Of a DNA stretch of 64,000 nucleotides, positions 11,641 through 21,393 are shown in pieces. Within the stretch, counting starts at the first letter, position 1; each line of letters opens with the position of its first letter. Location of the stretch: the NCBI RefSeq assembly GCF_030247195.1, contig NC_080671.1, forward strand, positions 182,879,725-182,943,724. The letters are read 5' to 3'. The position numbers and the translations under genes were made by a program. The notes under the pieces are model-generated. The model made no database searches and was not told the origin of the DNA. It saw only the letters and a program-made list of their open reading frames with translations. The DNA comes from Topomyia yanbarensis (Eukaryota; Arthropoda; Insecta; Diptera; Culicidae).

Positions 11641-11800
11641 CCTAAATGTCCTTATGGACATTATTTCTCATGTTAACAAACTTGTGGAGCTTCTCCTCCA
11701 AGCTTCAGCTGTTGCTGGTGGTGGGGACGTTACCAAACCACCTCTGTCGAACGGATTTCCAATGGATAAACTACAGAATATTTTGTCATGACCGAAAATC

Positions 11801-12599
11801 GTTCCATTAGATCAGAATATTTGGCGCTGTATCTTTAGGATGAAAAAAGATTTCCGACCGAGTTCAATGGGTTGGACTTTAAACAGGAAATCGATTTTTT
11901 CCAACATCCATTTCACCATTAAGCTGGTTCTCCATTAAAACCGCTACAACAAAATATAATAAATATGTTAGCTTGCAACACTCGAATGTGTTTACATTTA
12001 AATGTAAAAATCGGATTGGAACCCTTTGCTATAAGAGTCGGTTAAAAGCGCCTTTAGTTATATTATACAAATGTCATCACAAAAAAGAAGTTCGTATGCG
12101 AAGTTTTCTATTAATGGATTATTTTATTAATCGGTTTGTATACTGGAGGTATAACCTTGTCAACTTTTCCTGGGGAAAACTTTGTAAGCAACCAGACAAC
12201 ATGTTTAATGTCGCGATAACCGTCGCAATTAGCGCACATACTACTATCCATATTACACCAATACACCGGAGATGCGCAATCAAATATAATGAATAGACCA
12301 GAACAGAAATTTCACCCGAATGAAGACACATCCCTCATCCATCAACTTGAATCAAGATTTGTTATTTCTTTGGGATTTCTAAACTTTCATCGTTCCTCAA
12401 AATCTTCGAGCGTACTCTGACGACAAATATTGAAAAACTCGTTGAAGCCAAATGATCATAAATATCATCTTCTAATGCCTACGCATCCGCCTTCTCATTA
12501 TCATTCTAATTTAAGTGTACGCCTTCTCATCACCCGGAATGGATCAAGAAAAAAAAAACCCAAACTACCGTAATCTAGTATGATTTTTTCAGATTAAGT
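11801..12599. other. AT-rich spacer, nothing recognised
   Basis: No inverted termini, RT motifs or gene-like frames were found. Opposing open frames at 11973-12296 (+) and 12119-12331 (-) overlap one another and lack recognisable domains. Confidence 0.4.
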
Positions 12600-12715
12600 T
12601 TTCGACACCGAAGCGAAGCTGTTGATGCCAATTTGTACGCATTCCATTGATTGTAGGCCGAGTAATTAATGAATTAGTGAGGCACTCTCCTTAGTATGGG
12701 CACTTTACCCTATAT
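12600..12715 (+). repeat. Dispersed repeat, copy 2 of a direct pair
   Basis: Matches 5627-5745 in direct orientation (ACGCATTCCATTGATTGTAG, AATTAATGAATTAGTGA, GGCACTTTA). This copy lacks about 10 bp present in copy 1 before GGCACTTTA. Family unknown. Confidence 0.65.
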
Positions 12716-15340
12716 TAATGTACCGGCTCTTTCACGCCAAGGTATAACTTTGAAATCTGTGGTTTAAAAACCGTATAAAAAACAATCTTTCATGTAGGAA
12801 ATTTATTGAATTGGCCTAAGATGAAGCTGTCGAAATGCACAAAAAGTTTTGTTTGTGGCAAGCGATCTGTAGATATGTCAAAATAAGCCATTTTTTATAT
12901 TAAATCTGGAATCGTCTATCGACAAATCTACATTGACGAATACCTCCAAAAGTGACTTCTTGAGGTCTCATGAAGATCTGATACTAACTTTGTACTACTT
13001 TTGCTTTCCTAAAGAGTGGTAAAAATCTCACCATTCCAGAACTTCACTGTGTCAGAAAATGTAGGCTGTAGGGCCATCGGAAGCTAAAACTTCGTAAAAT
13101 CTCACTCCTGGTCCTTTAACCAAAATCATCCAGTGCAGTACTCTGCGTCATTCGTTCGAGTTTGAACTCCAAGATTCTATATTTTGTTTGAAAACCTAAC
13201 GTACTCAATACTAAGATAATGTTCAAATTCGTCGAGCTAACCCATCCACTACATATGACTAAGCTTTACGAAACACGGAAGAAAAATTTTAAAAGTTTAA
13301 GTGACTTTTATAACTTGTATTTGTAAGAATGGTAAAACACCAGACATGCTGGAGTTTATGAGGTCCAGAAAATAACCAGGGTGAGCTCATGCTTGCTTCG
13401 TATAGGATGAAGCCCCCCTCCCGTAGGCTAGTTGTTTTTAGTGGCTTGCTTTGACCTTCGAAGCAAGTTGCTCTCGAACAGTTCGCCCACAATTTTGCTC
13501 ACGTTGTATTCGAGTGAAAAAGAGCGAGTCTCTTGTCCAGTTCACTATATACATACATAACTAAAAGCAGTAAATCATCGCTAAAGTCGCACGATCTGGA
13601 ACATGATGGTTCCCGACTCTCAGCGAACGTACATTTCCCATTTATGATCTTCTCGTCTAGTCCAGTCTTATTTAAACTGGGATTCAGTAGGGAACGGTTT
13701 TACACGAAAACAAATAGGAACATTCCGACGTGAGATAAAACTCACCACAATTCCCGTTTTTCAGTTCTACTGTTACGTCGTTTTAGCTACGTCAAGAAAT
13801 ATCAATTTAGCATTTCATTGAACGGTTATAATTTCAGTGGTATTCTCCGAAATGCGATTAGCAAGGAATGCCGGTCTGCGATAGTGTCACCACCGGTAGC
13901 CTAATTATAAACTGTTGCATAGAAGAAGCTGACATCCTCTAGAAAGTCTTTCTTCTGGGAACTTAAAGTGGCCAGAATGCGTGCCTCGCTCAAAAACACT
14001 GTTATAGAAATACATTTTAATAGGCATTTTCAATTTATAAAATAATTGATTGTATGCTCAGTTTTGAGAAAACTTCTTCAAGTGATAGTGGAATTAAAGA
14101 AAACCTTCATAATTTGAGATGACTTAAAAAATTCCATTCAATCCATTCAAATCAACAAAGTGAATGTTAAACCACGATTAGTACAAATCAATTGAACACT
14201 AATTGCAAGGCCAAATAAACGAACAGGAGAGCTTGAAAATTTGGCCAGTGAGTACGGAAATACCATTTATTGTCAAGGTTAGCAGCAATCCAAATGTTGA
14301 GCCAAAGGCGTTACATTCTAACTACTCTTCCCCTGTTCCAGCAGGCGAATCTGGTCCGCCTAAGCGAATTCTGCACTACTTTTTTCTTCTTTATTGTAAG
14401 CAACACATCAGAGGCGAACTTGAAAGCTGTCAGTTTCGTGTGGGTTCGGTCTCTAAACGCCATCCAAGAACGCACCGCTTACGTGCCAATATTAATCACG
14501 TTCGACTACGAATCGTTTTGTGCAGTTTTGCATCAAGACGTCTATGTATGTGTGTGAGAGAGAGGGAAGGTGTGGAAAAGAATTGCAACCCGTATATAAA
14601 ATGTTGGCAAATTCAAATCAAGGTAAGCGACGGGTGCCGCAAAAAAAACTCTATAAATCGAACAGCAAAGTCGACAGTGTGAACGGATTTGTAGATCGAG
14701 GGGACACGCTTCAGAGTGTAGGTTGCTCCGCATAGCTTTATTTAGACCAGCTGCGGAGGAGCGTTTATTCAGCGAGTCGGACCAAATTCGTGCTTGCCCG
14801 CTGAGCTGTGAGTGGTTGGTCGAGTTTAAAGACAGGCTATAGCTTAAAAACTCCACAGGGGCTTTGGATCCACGAGACACTATTAGCTCATTCGTTATAT
14901 GCATTTAGGAGATGACACTCAAAACAATCAATATCCGCGTTACGAGAATTTTGACGAAAACGTTTATCAAGGACGTTTTGGATCCTCATTGTAGTGGTGA
15001 CTGTGAGCTGTATCATTCTAGTCGCAGAGCAACAGTTGTGACATTTAACTTAATCAGCTAAACTGGTAAAACTAGGAGTTTCTACAATCCCAAAACAATC
15101 TCCAATGTGAGTGGGTTGTATCGGTATGGACTGGTTCAGCGGTCGATTCGACGAAACAGGAATTACTAGTTTATTTTCTTTGTCAGGATTGTCAGCTCAC
15201 TCGAAAATATATAGAGTTAGTTTTTGTTTCGGGGTTGGGGCTTTTTTAAAAGAATTTCCTGCATTTGTAGCCAGATGGTTGCAATACATAGTTGTAATGC
15301 ATAGGTATTGGAAATGCCAACTACTAGTTTGGGGCCCATA
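12716..15340. other. Unassigned region, no gene recognised
   Basis: Contains several short open frames. The longest is 14203-14682 (+, 159 codons), with no recognisable domain and a low-complexity CVREREGVEK stretch from a GTGTGAGAGAGA microsatellite at about 14550-14568. A TATATAAA word at about 14594 and a possible splice donor GGTAAGC near 14621 are present but unsupported. Nothing here can be assigned. Confidence 0.4.
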
Positions 15341-15350
15341 TTATTGGCTC

Positions 15351-15731
15351 GAATCAAAACTTATCGAAATGTCAATTGACGATAGGTTCATCCGGAGTGT
15401 TCATTTGTGTTTACATTTTACTAGCGTTGCCAATTTTATTTTGTGTCCAGCACCCAATGTGGCTACGCCACATCGCTTTTGCGCGTGCTGTCCGACTTCG
15501 CTACCGCTCAGTCGGACTTAAACTAGGGATAGCCCCTATGTTTGAGTAAGCCGGGCAAAAGAGTGGGTCACAGGTTCGCTTGCTTCCGACGGGGGTTTAG
15601 TAAAATTTAATCTGGAAATAAAATTTTTTTGGCAACCCTTCAGCACTCCGTTGATTTCACCACCTGGGCGCCAGGTTGACGATATGAAATGAACTTTGTT
15701 TACTTTCGACAAGTTTTGATTCGAGCCAACA
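15351..15731. mobile_element. MITE with 26-bp TIRs (TTGGCTCGAATCAAAACTT)
   Basis: The left end TTGGCTCGAATCAAAACTT, then RTCGAAA, is mirrored at 15706-15731 with one mismatch, giving a 381-bp non-coding element. A second, 3'-truncated copy starts at 16041 in the same orientation. Target duplication is not evident, so the superfamily is open. Confidence 0.75.
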
Positions 15732-16040
15732 ACATCCAGCCCTAGTTTGTGTCTCTTTTACTCTATATAAACTATAGATTGAAAATTGAGGAGATAAACT
15801 TTCGTCGGGATTGGGGTGTATATCCTAAAATTTAGGAAAAAATACACTTCCCCTCTTTTGTATTTGATGGTAGGGAGTAGTGTGTAATGATTTTAAATAA
15901 CCTACTACCAAAAAATTAATTTATCAATTTTATATAAGTAAATAATAACTTCTGTAGGAAATATTCGAATTGTATCAATAGAAACGTTTTGAATCTGCGC
16001 AAATGTTCTGGCAGCACTGTGTCACTACGGGCTCCTATTA

Positions 16041-16260
16041 TTGGCTCGAATCAAAACTCGTCGAAATATCAATTGACGATAGGTTCATCCAGAGTGTTCA
16101 TTTTGTGTTTTCATTTTGCTAGCGTTGCCAATTTTATATTGATTCCAACACCCAATGTGGCTACCGCTCAGTCGGACTTAAACTAGGGATGGCCCCTATG
16201 TTTGAGAAAGCCGGGCAAACGAGTGGATCACATGTTCGCTTGCTTCCGACGACGGGTCGG
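16041..16260 (+). mobile_element. Truncated second copy of the TTGGCTCGAATC MITE
   Basis: Aligns with 15351-15600 (ATTGACGATAGGTTCATCC, GCGTTGCCAATTTTAT, CTCAGTCGGACTTAAACTAG, GTTCGCTTGCTTCCGACG). It lacks a 38-bp block present in the first copy between two GCTA repeats, and its right TIR is missing. Similarity to the first copy begins a few bases upstream of the TIR, which hints that the pair may be a segmental duplication. Confidence 0.75.
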
Positions 16261-17010
16261 CGGTCACCTCGCCCGGCTAAGCCGCATCGTACCGGTACAC
16301 CTTAAACAAAGGTTTCTGAAGGGTGTATCATTTCAATGCTGTCATTTTATTTATTTATAAAACAATTTAATCACTATCAGGCCGTAATCGGCCCCAATAA
16401 TGATGTCCTAATCCAAAAATTCTTTAAAAAATCAAAACCCTTGTCCAAATCACACTACGAATTAAATTAAAGTCGAACAGGTGTTGCACACGACGCACAG
16501 AGGCGAAACTAACTTCAAATGCTGGCCAAAATATGAAAAATATTGTTTTTGTTTATTTGTCCATATTTTCAGCTTAAATTGCTCTTCGAAACATACTCTA
16601 ACGTTTTGCTTAAAAAGAAAAGCGTTTTCGTTTGATAATTTTTGTATGCAATAATTCGGAATCAGTGATTTTTTTTACATATTTTATTAGCTTGAAAGCC
16701 ATTATCCCTCAATTTTTCAGATTGCTCAAAAACTAATTACCCAATGTCAATATATAAATCAAAATCGTGCTTTTCATAGCAAACTCCAGTAAGTACAATC
16801 AATTGGGGTCAATTTTAGCTTTTCTTTGTCATTTTTGGGTAGGTTTTATAAACTCACTGTTTCACGTAGAAAATATTCCCAATTAATCCCATTATGTTTT
16901 TTACAGCTGTTTGAAAATGTCGTGCTTTTTGCTCAAATTTAAGAGAATACAATTAAAAAATTAAAATATCTATGGCTATTTAAAATATCTAATATGAAAA
17001 GAATAATTTG
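16261..17010. other. AT-rich spacer, nothing recognised
   Basis: Anonymous AT-rich DNA with T-rich and A-rich runs and no gene-like frames. Immediately followed by the SINE. Confidence 0.4.
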
Positions 17011-17395
17011 GGACGGCGCCGGTGGTTAAGTGGTAAGTGTAACCGCCACTGATTCCAGTTGGCCTGGGTTCAATCCCAGCCAAGGTCATTGAGATTTTTC
17101 TGAGGTGAAAAAATCTGTGGTCACGTCTTCCTTTGGAAGGGAAGTAAAGCCGTTGGTCCCTGGTCCATGAGTTGATGGATCAATATCTAGTCCAGAAGTG
17201 AAGTCACCTCTCAGGTGTCGGTAAAGAAGAAGTAGAATAAAAATTCTATACTTACTAAAAAATAACCTTCTCCCGTGATACTTGTGGAGTGCGTAGTAGT
17301 ATATACGGCCTATAGCAAATGCAAGTATCGGACTAACCATTCCTTCACTTTCCTCCCGCGATCTACGTTAGGGCCTGGCTGGCGCCGGTATTGAT
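17011..17395 (+). mobile_element. tRNA-derived SINE
   Basis: An internal RNA polymerase III promoter is visible. Box A TGGTTAAGTGG is at 17023-17033 and box B GGTTCAATCCC at 17067-17077, at tRNA-like spacing. The tRNA-like head is followed by a tRNA-unrelated body with the landmark words CTGGTCCATGAGTTGATGG, TCACCTCTCAGGTGTCGG and CACTTTCCTCCCGCGATC. The body ends near TTGATCAATAAACAA. I recognise this type from mosquito genomes (Feilai-like class) but cannot name the family with certainty. No perfect target duplication was found; both edges are approximate. Confidence 0.8.
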
Positions 17396-17531
17396 CAATA
17401 AACAATTTAAGATTACCAGGAGTTGCACATTGAAAGATGTTTCGCTACTCCCAAGCATAATTATCTACTTATTCCCTGTGCAACTTCAGCTAGTCCAGAT
17501 CGATAACGGAGTAGCGGCCAGGGATGGTCGC

Positions 17532-17557
17532 ACAAGCTCAAGCTCAAGCTCAAGCTT
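17532..17557 (+). repeat. (AAGCTC)n microsatellite
   Basis: About four perfect hexamer units, CAAGCTCAAGCTCAAGCTCA and onward. No coding context. Confidence 0.85.
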
Positions 17558-17697
17558 ATATGACATGAATGATTTGATTGAGTCCCCCATATTATTTTTT
17601 GTTAGATTGCGTCCATTAACCAAATTGAGCTATTATGACTACGATAGCCATATAAAAGAGTGCGAAATATAACTTCCACTAACCTTGCTATATGATA

Positions 17698-17950
17698 CCC
17701 GAGCAAATACTCATGGGATCAAACACCACATAGACCCTTGAAAAGACCTTAAACATGGTCCGTGCAAAAATTCACAACCATCAAGACACCATAAAATGGT
17801 CTCAATAACCCATAAATACACCAACATATGGTATTTTATATGGGATCTACCGGACCATGATGATGGTGTTTTCATGGGTTGAACCCATTTCAAACACCCA
17901 TGTCAAGCCCCATGAGCATGGGGGTATTATGGACTTTACGTTTGCTCGGG
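17698..17950. mobile_element. MITE with CCCGAGCAAA termini, TA target
   Basis: Left CCCGAGCAAA and right TTTGCTCGGG are perfect inverse 10-mers flanked by TA at 17696-17697 and 17951-17952, giving a 253-bp element. The interior is symmetric in theme (several CATGGG / CCCATG words) but non-coding. The CCCGAGCAA core is shared with the MITE at 54506-54677. Confidence 0.75.
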
Positions 17951-17952
17951 TA

Positions 17953-18418
17953 CGTAACGTACACAAGTTGTCTTGGATTGACTCCAGTTCCTTGTCTCCG
18001 GATTGCAAGTGTTAACATGAATAATCCAGAGTGAACACGATAATCATTTGGATAGATTTTTTTACCGAACTTACGAAAACTTGAATATTTTTTTCTACTA
18101 TAAGAAAACCAGAAAATCAAAATAAACATATGAACTTGAAACAAAATGTTTTAATTTATGAAAACATCTGAAACAGACTAAATCTTAATGCGAGGATTCC
18201 TCAAACTGATAGATTACTCCAAAAACACGTTTACATTGAAAAATAATAATGCTCGTGGAATTCGTTTATTTTCGGCATTGCATCACACTGCAAGGAGGTT
18301 TAATATTTTCATATTTTGGTCATAAATTGTCTAAAACCATGAATTTTTTTTTCATTTCTTTTTATGTTTTATAAAAAAAGCTTTAAAACATGTGAAATAA
18401 TTTTGGCCATGGATTTGA
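17953..18418. other. AT-rich spacer, nothing recognised
   Basis: No gene, TIR or RT motif recognised. It ends at TAGTTACGCCACTG (about 18421-18434), which resembles one terminus of a CAGTGGCGTA-type hAT, with no partner found upstream. Confidence 0.35.
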
Positions 18419-18461
18419 TATAGTTACGCCACTGTGCGACGATTAAAAGTTCGCTTCAATC

Positions 18462-18691
18462 CAGAGATGCCAGATTTGCAGACAAGTCTGCAAATTCGCA
18501 GACTTTTAATTTAAGCTGCAGATTTTTTCGATGACGCATATATTTGCAGATTTTTTAGTTTGGTTGCAGATATTTACAGATTTTTGAATATAAAGGCTTT
18601 TGGTTACACTAGCTTTCCTGACATTTTTTGTTCTTCCCAGACTTTTACAATTATTATTGCAAACATTTGAAAAAAGTACCTGGCATCTCTG
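18462..18691. mobile_element. 230-bp hAT MITE with perfect 8-bp target duplication
   Basis: Left terminus CAGAGATGCCAG and right terminus CTGGCATCTCTG are perfect inverse 12-mers. The flanking octamers are identical: CTTCAATC at 18454-18461 and 18692-18699. An 8-bp duplication plus a CAGAGATG-type terminus is diagnostic of hAT-family transposition. The interior is A/T-rich with repeated GCAGATTTTT and GCAGATATTT words and no coding capacity. It interrupts, or abuts the end of, the RT tail fragment in 18692-18860. Confidence 0.9.
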
Positions 18692-18860
18692 CTTCAATCC
18701 TGTTATGGCCGCATTCACAACCGTTCATATAGTGCGGGCTCCAAATCGTCGAACAATACTCGAGAGATGACCGGACTAGGGAATAGTACAGGCTCTTTAG
18801 GCAGTATATATTTGTGTGCGTATTGTTTCTGTACGTACTCCCCGATCTACTAATGAACAT
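18692..18860 (-). pseudogene. C-terminal RT fragment, Jockey/CR1-type
   Basis: The minus strand encodes CLKSLYYSLVRSSLEYCS, then IWSPHYMNG and RIEA. This is the conserved post-RT thumb/tail of Jockey- or CR1-type LINEs (LY..LVRS.LEY...WSP.Y..RIE..Q). The frame stops right at the hAT target site (18692-18699), where RIEA reads into the target CTTCAATC. Only about 55 codons survive; the RT core is absent upstream, where BEL-like gag sequence lies instead. Confidence 0.7.
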
Positions 18861-18869
18861 TGTCTTAAA

Positions 18870-19440
18870 GTCAGAATCTTTCGCAAGTTTCGTTTCCAGA
18901 CTCTTGATTCTTCACCCGCTCTTTCTCTTTCTGGACTCGTTCCTCCTTCAGCCGAAGACGCTCTTCTTTCAACCTGTTCTCTCCTAATTAGCGCTCCTAT
19001 TCCAGCCGCTGTAGAGCCGACTTCCCATCGTAGTTTTGCAGTATTTTGAGTTCCGAATTTTTCTTCGGTGTGAAAACTGAAGAACACTGTTCTTTGCTGC
19101 CCCTCTCAACGATATCGCTCCAGAGACCTTTGGTCCTTTTAAACTATGACCACTTCCTTTTTCACTTTCTCCAGCGATCTTTGGTCTGCTCCTTAATCGT
19201 TCCGGTTGCTTGGGGCAGTGGCATGAGTGGACATTCAAAACACTGCCAGGAACGTTTTTCCACACCCAAAGAGACTCCTGTACAGGCGAAGTGGTACCAC
19301 ACTCCGCAAGCGTCGCATACCACCATTCTGACGTCAGCAGCTGGTTCCAAATCGAAAGTATCATCCAAACCACCCTGTTGCCTCCGATTCCTCTGTACTC
19401 TTGCATATCAAAGTGAGCTTGTTTGTCAGATCCATCAGAA
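18870..19440 (-). pseudogene. BEL/Pao-type gag fragment with PHD-like finger
   Basis: On the minus strand, 19368-19162 encodes VVCDACGVWYHFACTG, then VEKRSWQCFEC. This is the C-x2-C, W-Y-H-x2-C, W-x-C-x2-C pattern of a PHD finger, typical of the N-terminal region of mosquito BEL/Pao gag proteins. Downstream (19090-18870) comes a charged Glu/Arg/Lys stretch (RREQVERRA, ERERAGEESRVWKR) spread over shifted frames, matching the coiled-coil region that follows in those gags. No LTRs, protease or RT were found nearby, so this is a small relic. A chromatin-protein PHD finger is an alternative but less likely given the context. Confidence 0.6.
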
Positions 19441-19469
19441 TTTTTCGATAGCCGTAGACGATTTTAGCC

Positions 19470-20070
19470 TTTAAGCAAGGCCGTAATTTCCGGTAAGCAC
19501 TTTATACTGTACAGTTTCCCGTTCACCCCAAGTTGCGTAGATCAGAAGACTGGCTACGACATCCCCTTCTCACTGATTGTCAGGCACAAGAGAACCTTCT
19601 TTGGAAATTTCGTATGGGAGATTTACTTTGCGTACGTCGCTGATCGCTTCCTTCCTGGGGGACGTGAAATAACCGGTCCCCTGTCAGTCAATGCCACCCC
19701 AGAATCACGTACGTGTCGTTGCACATGATCACAACCGCATTGCGCTTCGCAGGGAAGACATCTTTGACGAGCACATCTAGGCGCTTCTGAAAAGCCGTTT
19801 GCGCTTCCGATTTAGCCGGCGTCGATTTCCGCATCTCCATGACAATGTCAATGTAGACGGAATTCTTGTTTAACCGTCTGGCCGGTGGCACCAACCTCTT
19901 GGTCCAAGGAGTGAATGGATTTCGCCACCTTGCTTTCCGTTTTCCGCTTCAGCGCTTGTTGTACCTTCCGGTCACACCAAAGCGTCGAACGATCAGAACC
20001 GGGCAGGCGCTCGATACTCTCACTTTTCTCCAGGAGCGTTAGATGGAGCCGACGGTGATTACAAACCATA
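19470..20070 (-). pseudogene. Tc1/mariner-superfamily transposase relic
   Basis: Minus-strand pieces in order: helix-turn-helix-like KVAKSIHSLDQEVGATGQ (about 19960-19905); then LDVLVKDVFPAKRNAVVIM followed by CNDTYV (about 19770-19712), the region of the second catalytic Asp, here altered; then FPKKVLLCLTISEKGMS and VNGKLYSIKCLPEI (about 19610-19490), the conserved W-x-AIS and VNG-x-LY blocks before the last catalytic residue. Several frameshifts and stops are present. Family assignment (mariner-like of mosquito type) is from these motifs. TIRs were not found, so element ends are unknown. It is inserted among LINE and BEL debris. Confidence 0.7.
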
Positions 20071-20111
20071 GTTACTTCAGGTGATTATAAACCTAGTTAC
20101 TTCAGCCTACC

Positions 20112-20345
20112 GATGCTGAAACTCTGAATAAGGGCTCGCCATCTTTATCGTTTGTTTGCCATTTATTTGTCAGTGTCATTCCAGTGGAGCACGAGACTTA
20201 TCAAAAGCATTAAATCCTAGGAAAATCTCTCCGAGTCCTTCTCGAAGGCTTTGAGAGGTCTCGTGTTCGATTGGAATGTTACTGACAGATAAATGGTAAG
20301 CAAACGGTTGAGATGGTGAGTCTTTATACTAGATATTCAGCGTCT
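20112..20345. mobile_element. Near-complete palindromic MITE, about 234 bp
   Basis: The sequence is inverse-symmetric about position 20228. CTCGCCATCTTTATCGTTTG pairs with CAAACGGTTGAGATGGTGAG, CCATTTATTTGTCAGTGTCA with the TGTTACTGACAGATAAATGG block, and GCACGAGACTTATCAAA with TTTGAGAGGTCTCGTGTTC. Arms diverge by roughly 15-20 percent by eye and there is almost no loop. Non-coding. It lies about 40 bp beyond the transposase relic; a relationship to it is possible but unproven. Confidence 0.8.
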
Positions 20346-21304
20346 TTAATACAGCCTACTTATATTTATTGACGATTACTAGATGGTAGTACAATCGTAT
20401 GAAAAATCGATTAACTTTGTCGCTTTTTGAATGCAAACGTGTTTTAGTAACTTCGTCTGGTTCACTGGAGTATTTGACACTCCACTCCCCTGGACTCTGA
20501 ACGCTCTTATGGGGCTGCATATACGTGTTCAATACGTCGTCTTCGGGACCCCAACAGCTTTATGAATTGTTCTCTAATTCTTTAGTTCAAAGCAGATTTA
20601 TCAGTGATCCGATAAAGATGGCTAAAACAATTTACTCTGTCTATCTTAGTTTTAAGGTCAGTAGGCATGTTTTAACAGCTAGGATAGGCAGAGTAACCTC
20701 CCTGTTGTGTCCCCTTGAGTCAAAATTTGCAAGTCATTTGAATTAAGATAATCAATGAGGTACTCACCACGTTCATTCGTGTCGCTGTATCCACATGCCA
20801 CATTTGGTGAATATTTCACATGTTGCAATAGTAACCGAAACTTATCAGCTCCAACGATGGAGGATTTCCCCCGACGTGAGGAAACGGTGTCCTCTCTCTG
20901 TTGGAATTTCCACTATTGCGGAGAATAGGTCCCAGCAAAAAATTCGATTAATGGAATGAAAGTGATGTCATTCGCAAAGAGCAGGGATGCCCTTGGCCAC
21001 GATCTTCTACTGGCAATGGTCTTCAGTTTAACCTTCAATCTCAAAATACCGTCGCTCTGGTCTGTCTCAGGAGTTGATATCCGCTTCGAGGGTGAGGATG
21101 GCTAGAGTTCCAATATTCTTTCGATTTAATTACCTCCATTCAGTGATCTCTAGCCTGTTTAAGTCTCTATTATGCCGAAGATGAAGCCAGTCGTGTCTGA
21201 CCGGGAATATACTACAACTGTGAGTGCTTTCGGAAACTTGGGTTCCCTTACAGTAGTACAGACAAAGAGTATTCCAGTCGTTTTGATTTTAAAGCCATAG
21301 AATC
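20346..21304. other. Unassigned, nothing recognised
   Basis: No TIR, RT or gene motif identified. A TGGAGTATTTGACACTCCA near-palindrome lies at about 20467-20485 (19 bp). Confidence 0.35.
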
Positions 21305-21393
21305 CTCAGGCCGTACTGAATGATCTTTCACTGTTTATATGAAGAAACTGCTTCTTCATATGAACAGTGAAAGATAATCCAGCCCGACCCGAG
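21305..21393 (+). other. Strong stem-loop, about 38-bp imperfect stem
   Basis: The inner stem at 21323-21346 (ATCTTTCACTG then TTTATATGAAGAA) pairs with 21352-21375 with a single T:G-compatible mismatch and a 5-nt loop (ACTGC). The stem extends outward with mismatches (CCTCAGGCCG against CGACCCGAGG), giving a roughly 88-nt hairpin. The shape resembles a miRNA precursor or a tiny fold-back transposon remnant. There is no evidence here for either. Confidence 0.55.

Larger units (their letters stand above)
7640..11800 (-). mobile_element. R1-clade non-LTR retrotransposon, full-span but heavily decayed
   Basis: Read on the minus strand, the order is gag (about 11640-10500), endonuclease (about 10590-9980), endonuclease-RT linker (about 9930-9720), RT (about 9630-8215) and 3' UTR (about 8200-7640). 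This is the R1-clade order. Every domain is broken by stops and shifts, so the copy is long dead. Homopolymers have grown inside it: C runs at about 8274-8287 and 10981-10992, and a T run near 9121. Ends are approximate; no target duplication found. Related fragments lie at 54990-55510, about 54300-54366 and 59130-59330. Confidence 0.85.

Noticed and set aside
14203..14682. 159-codon plus-strand frame, plus a TATATAAA word at about 14594
   Set aside because: Composition is patchy, part is a GA/GT microsatellite, and no domain or splice context supports a gene or promoter.
17011..17095. A tRNA gene
   Set aside because: Only the A and B boxes are tRNA-like; the body continues as SINE sequence and a full cloverleaf is not apparent.
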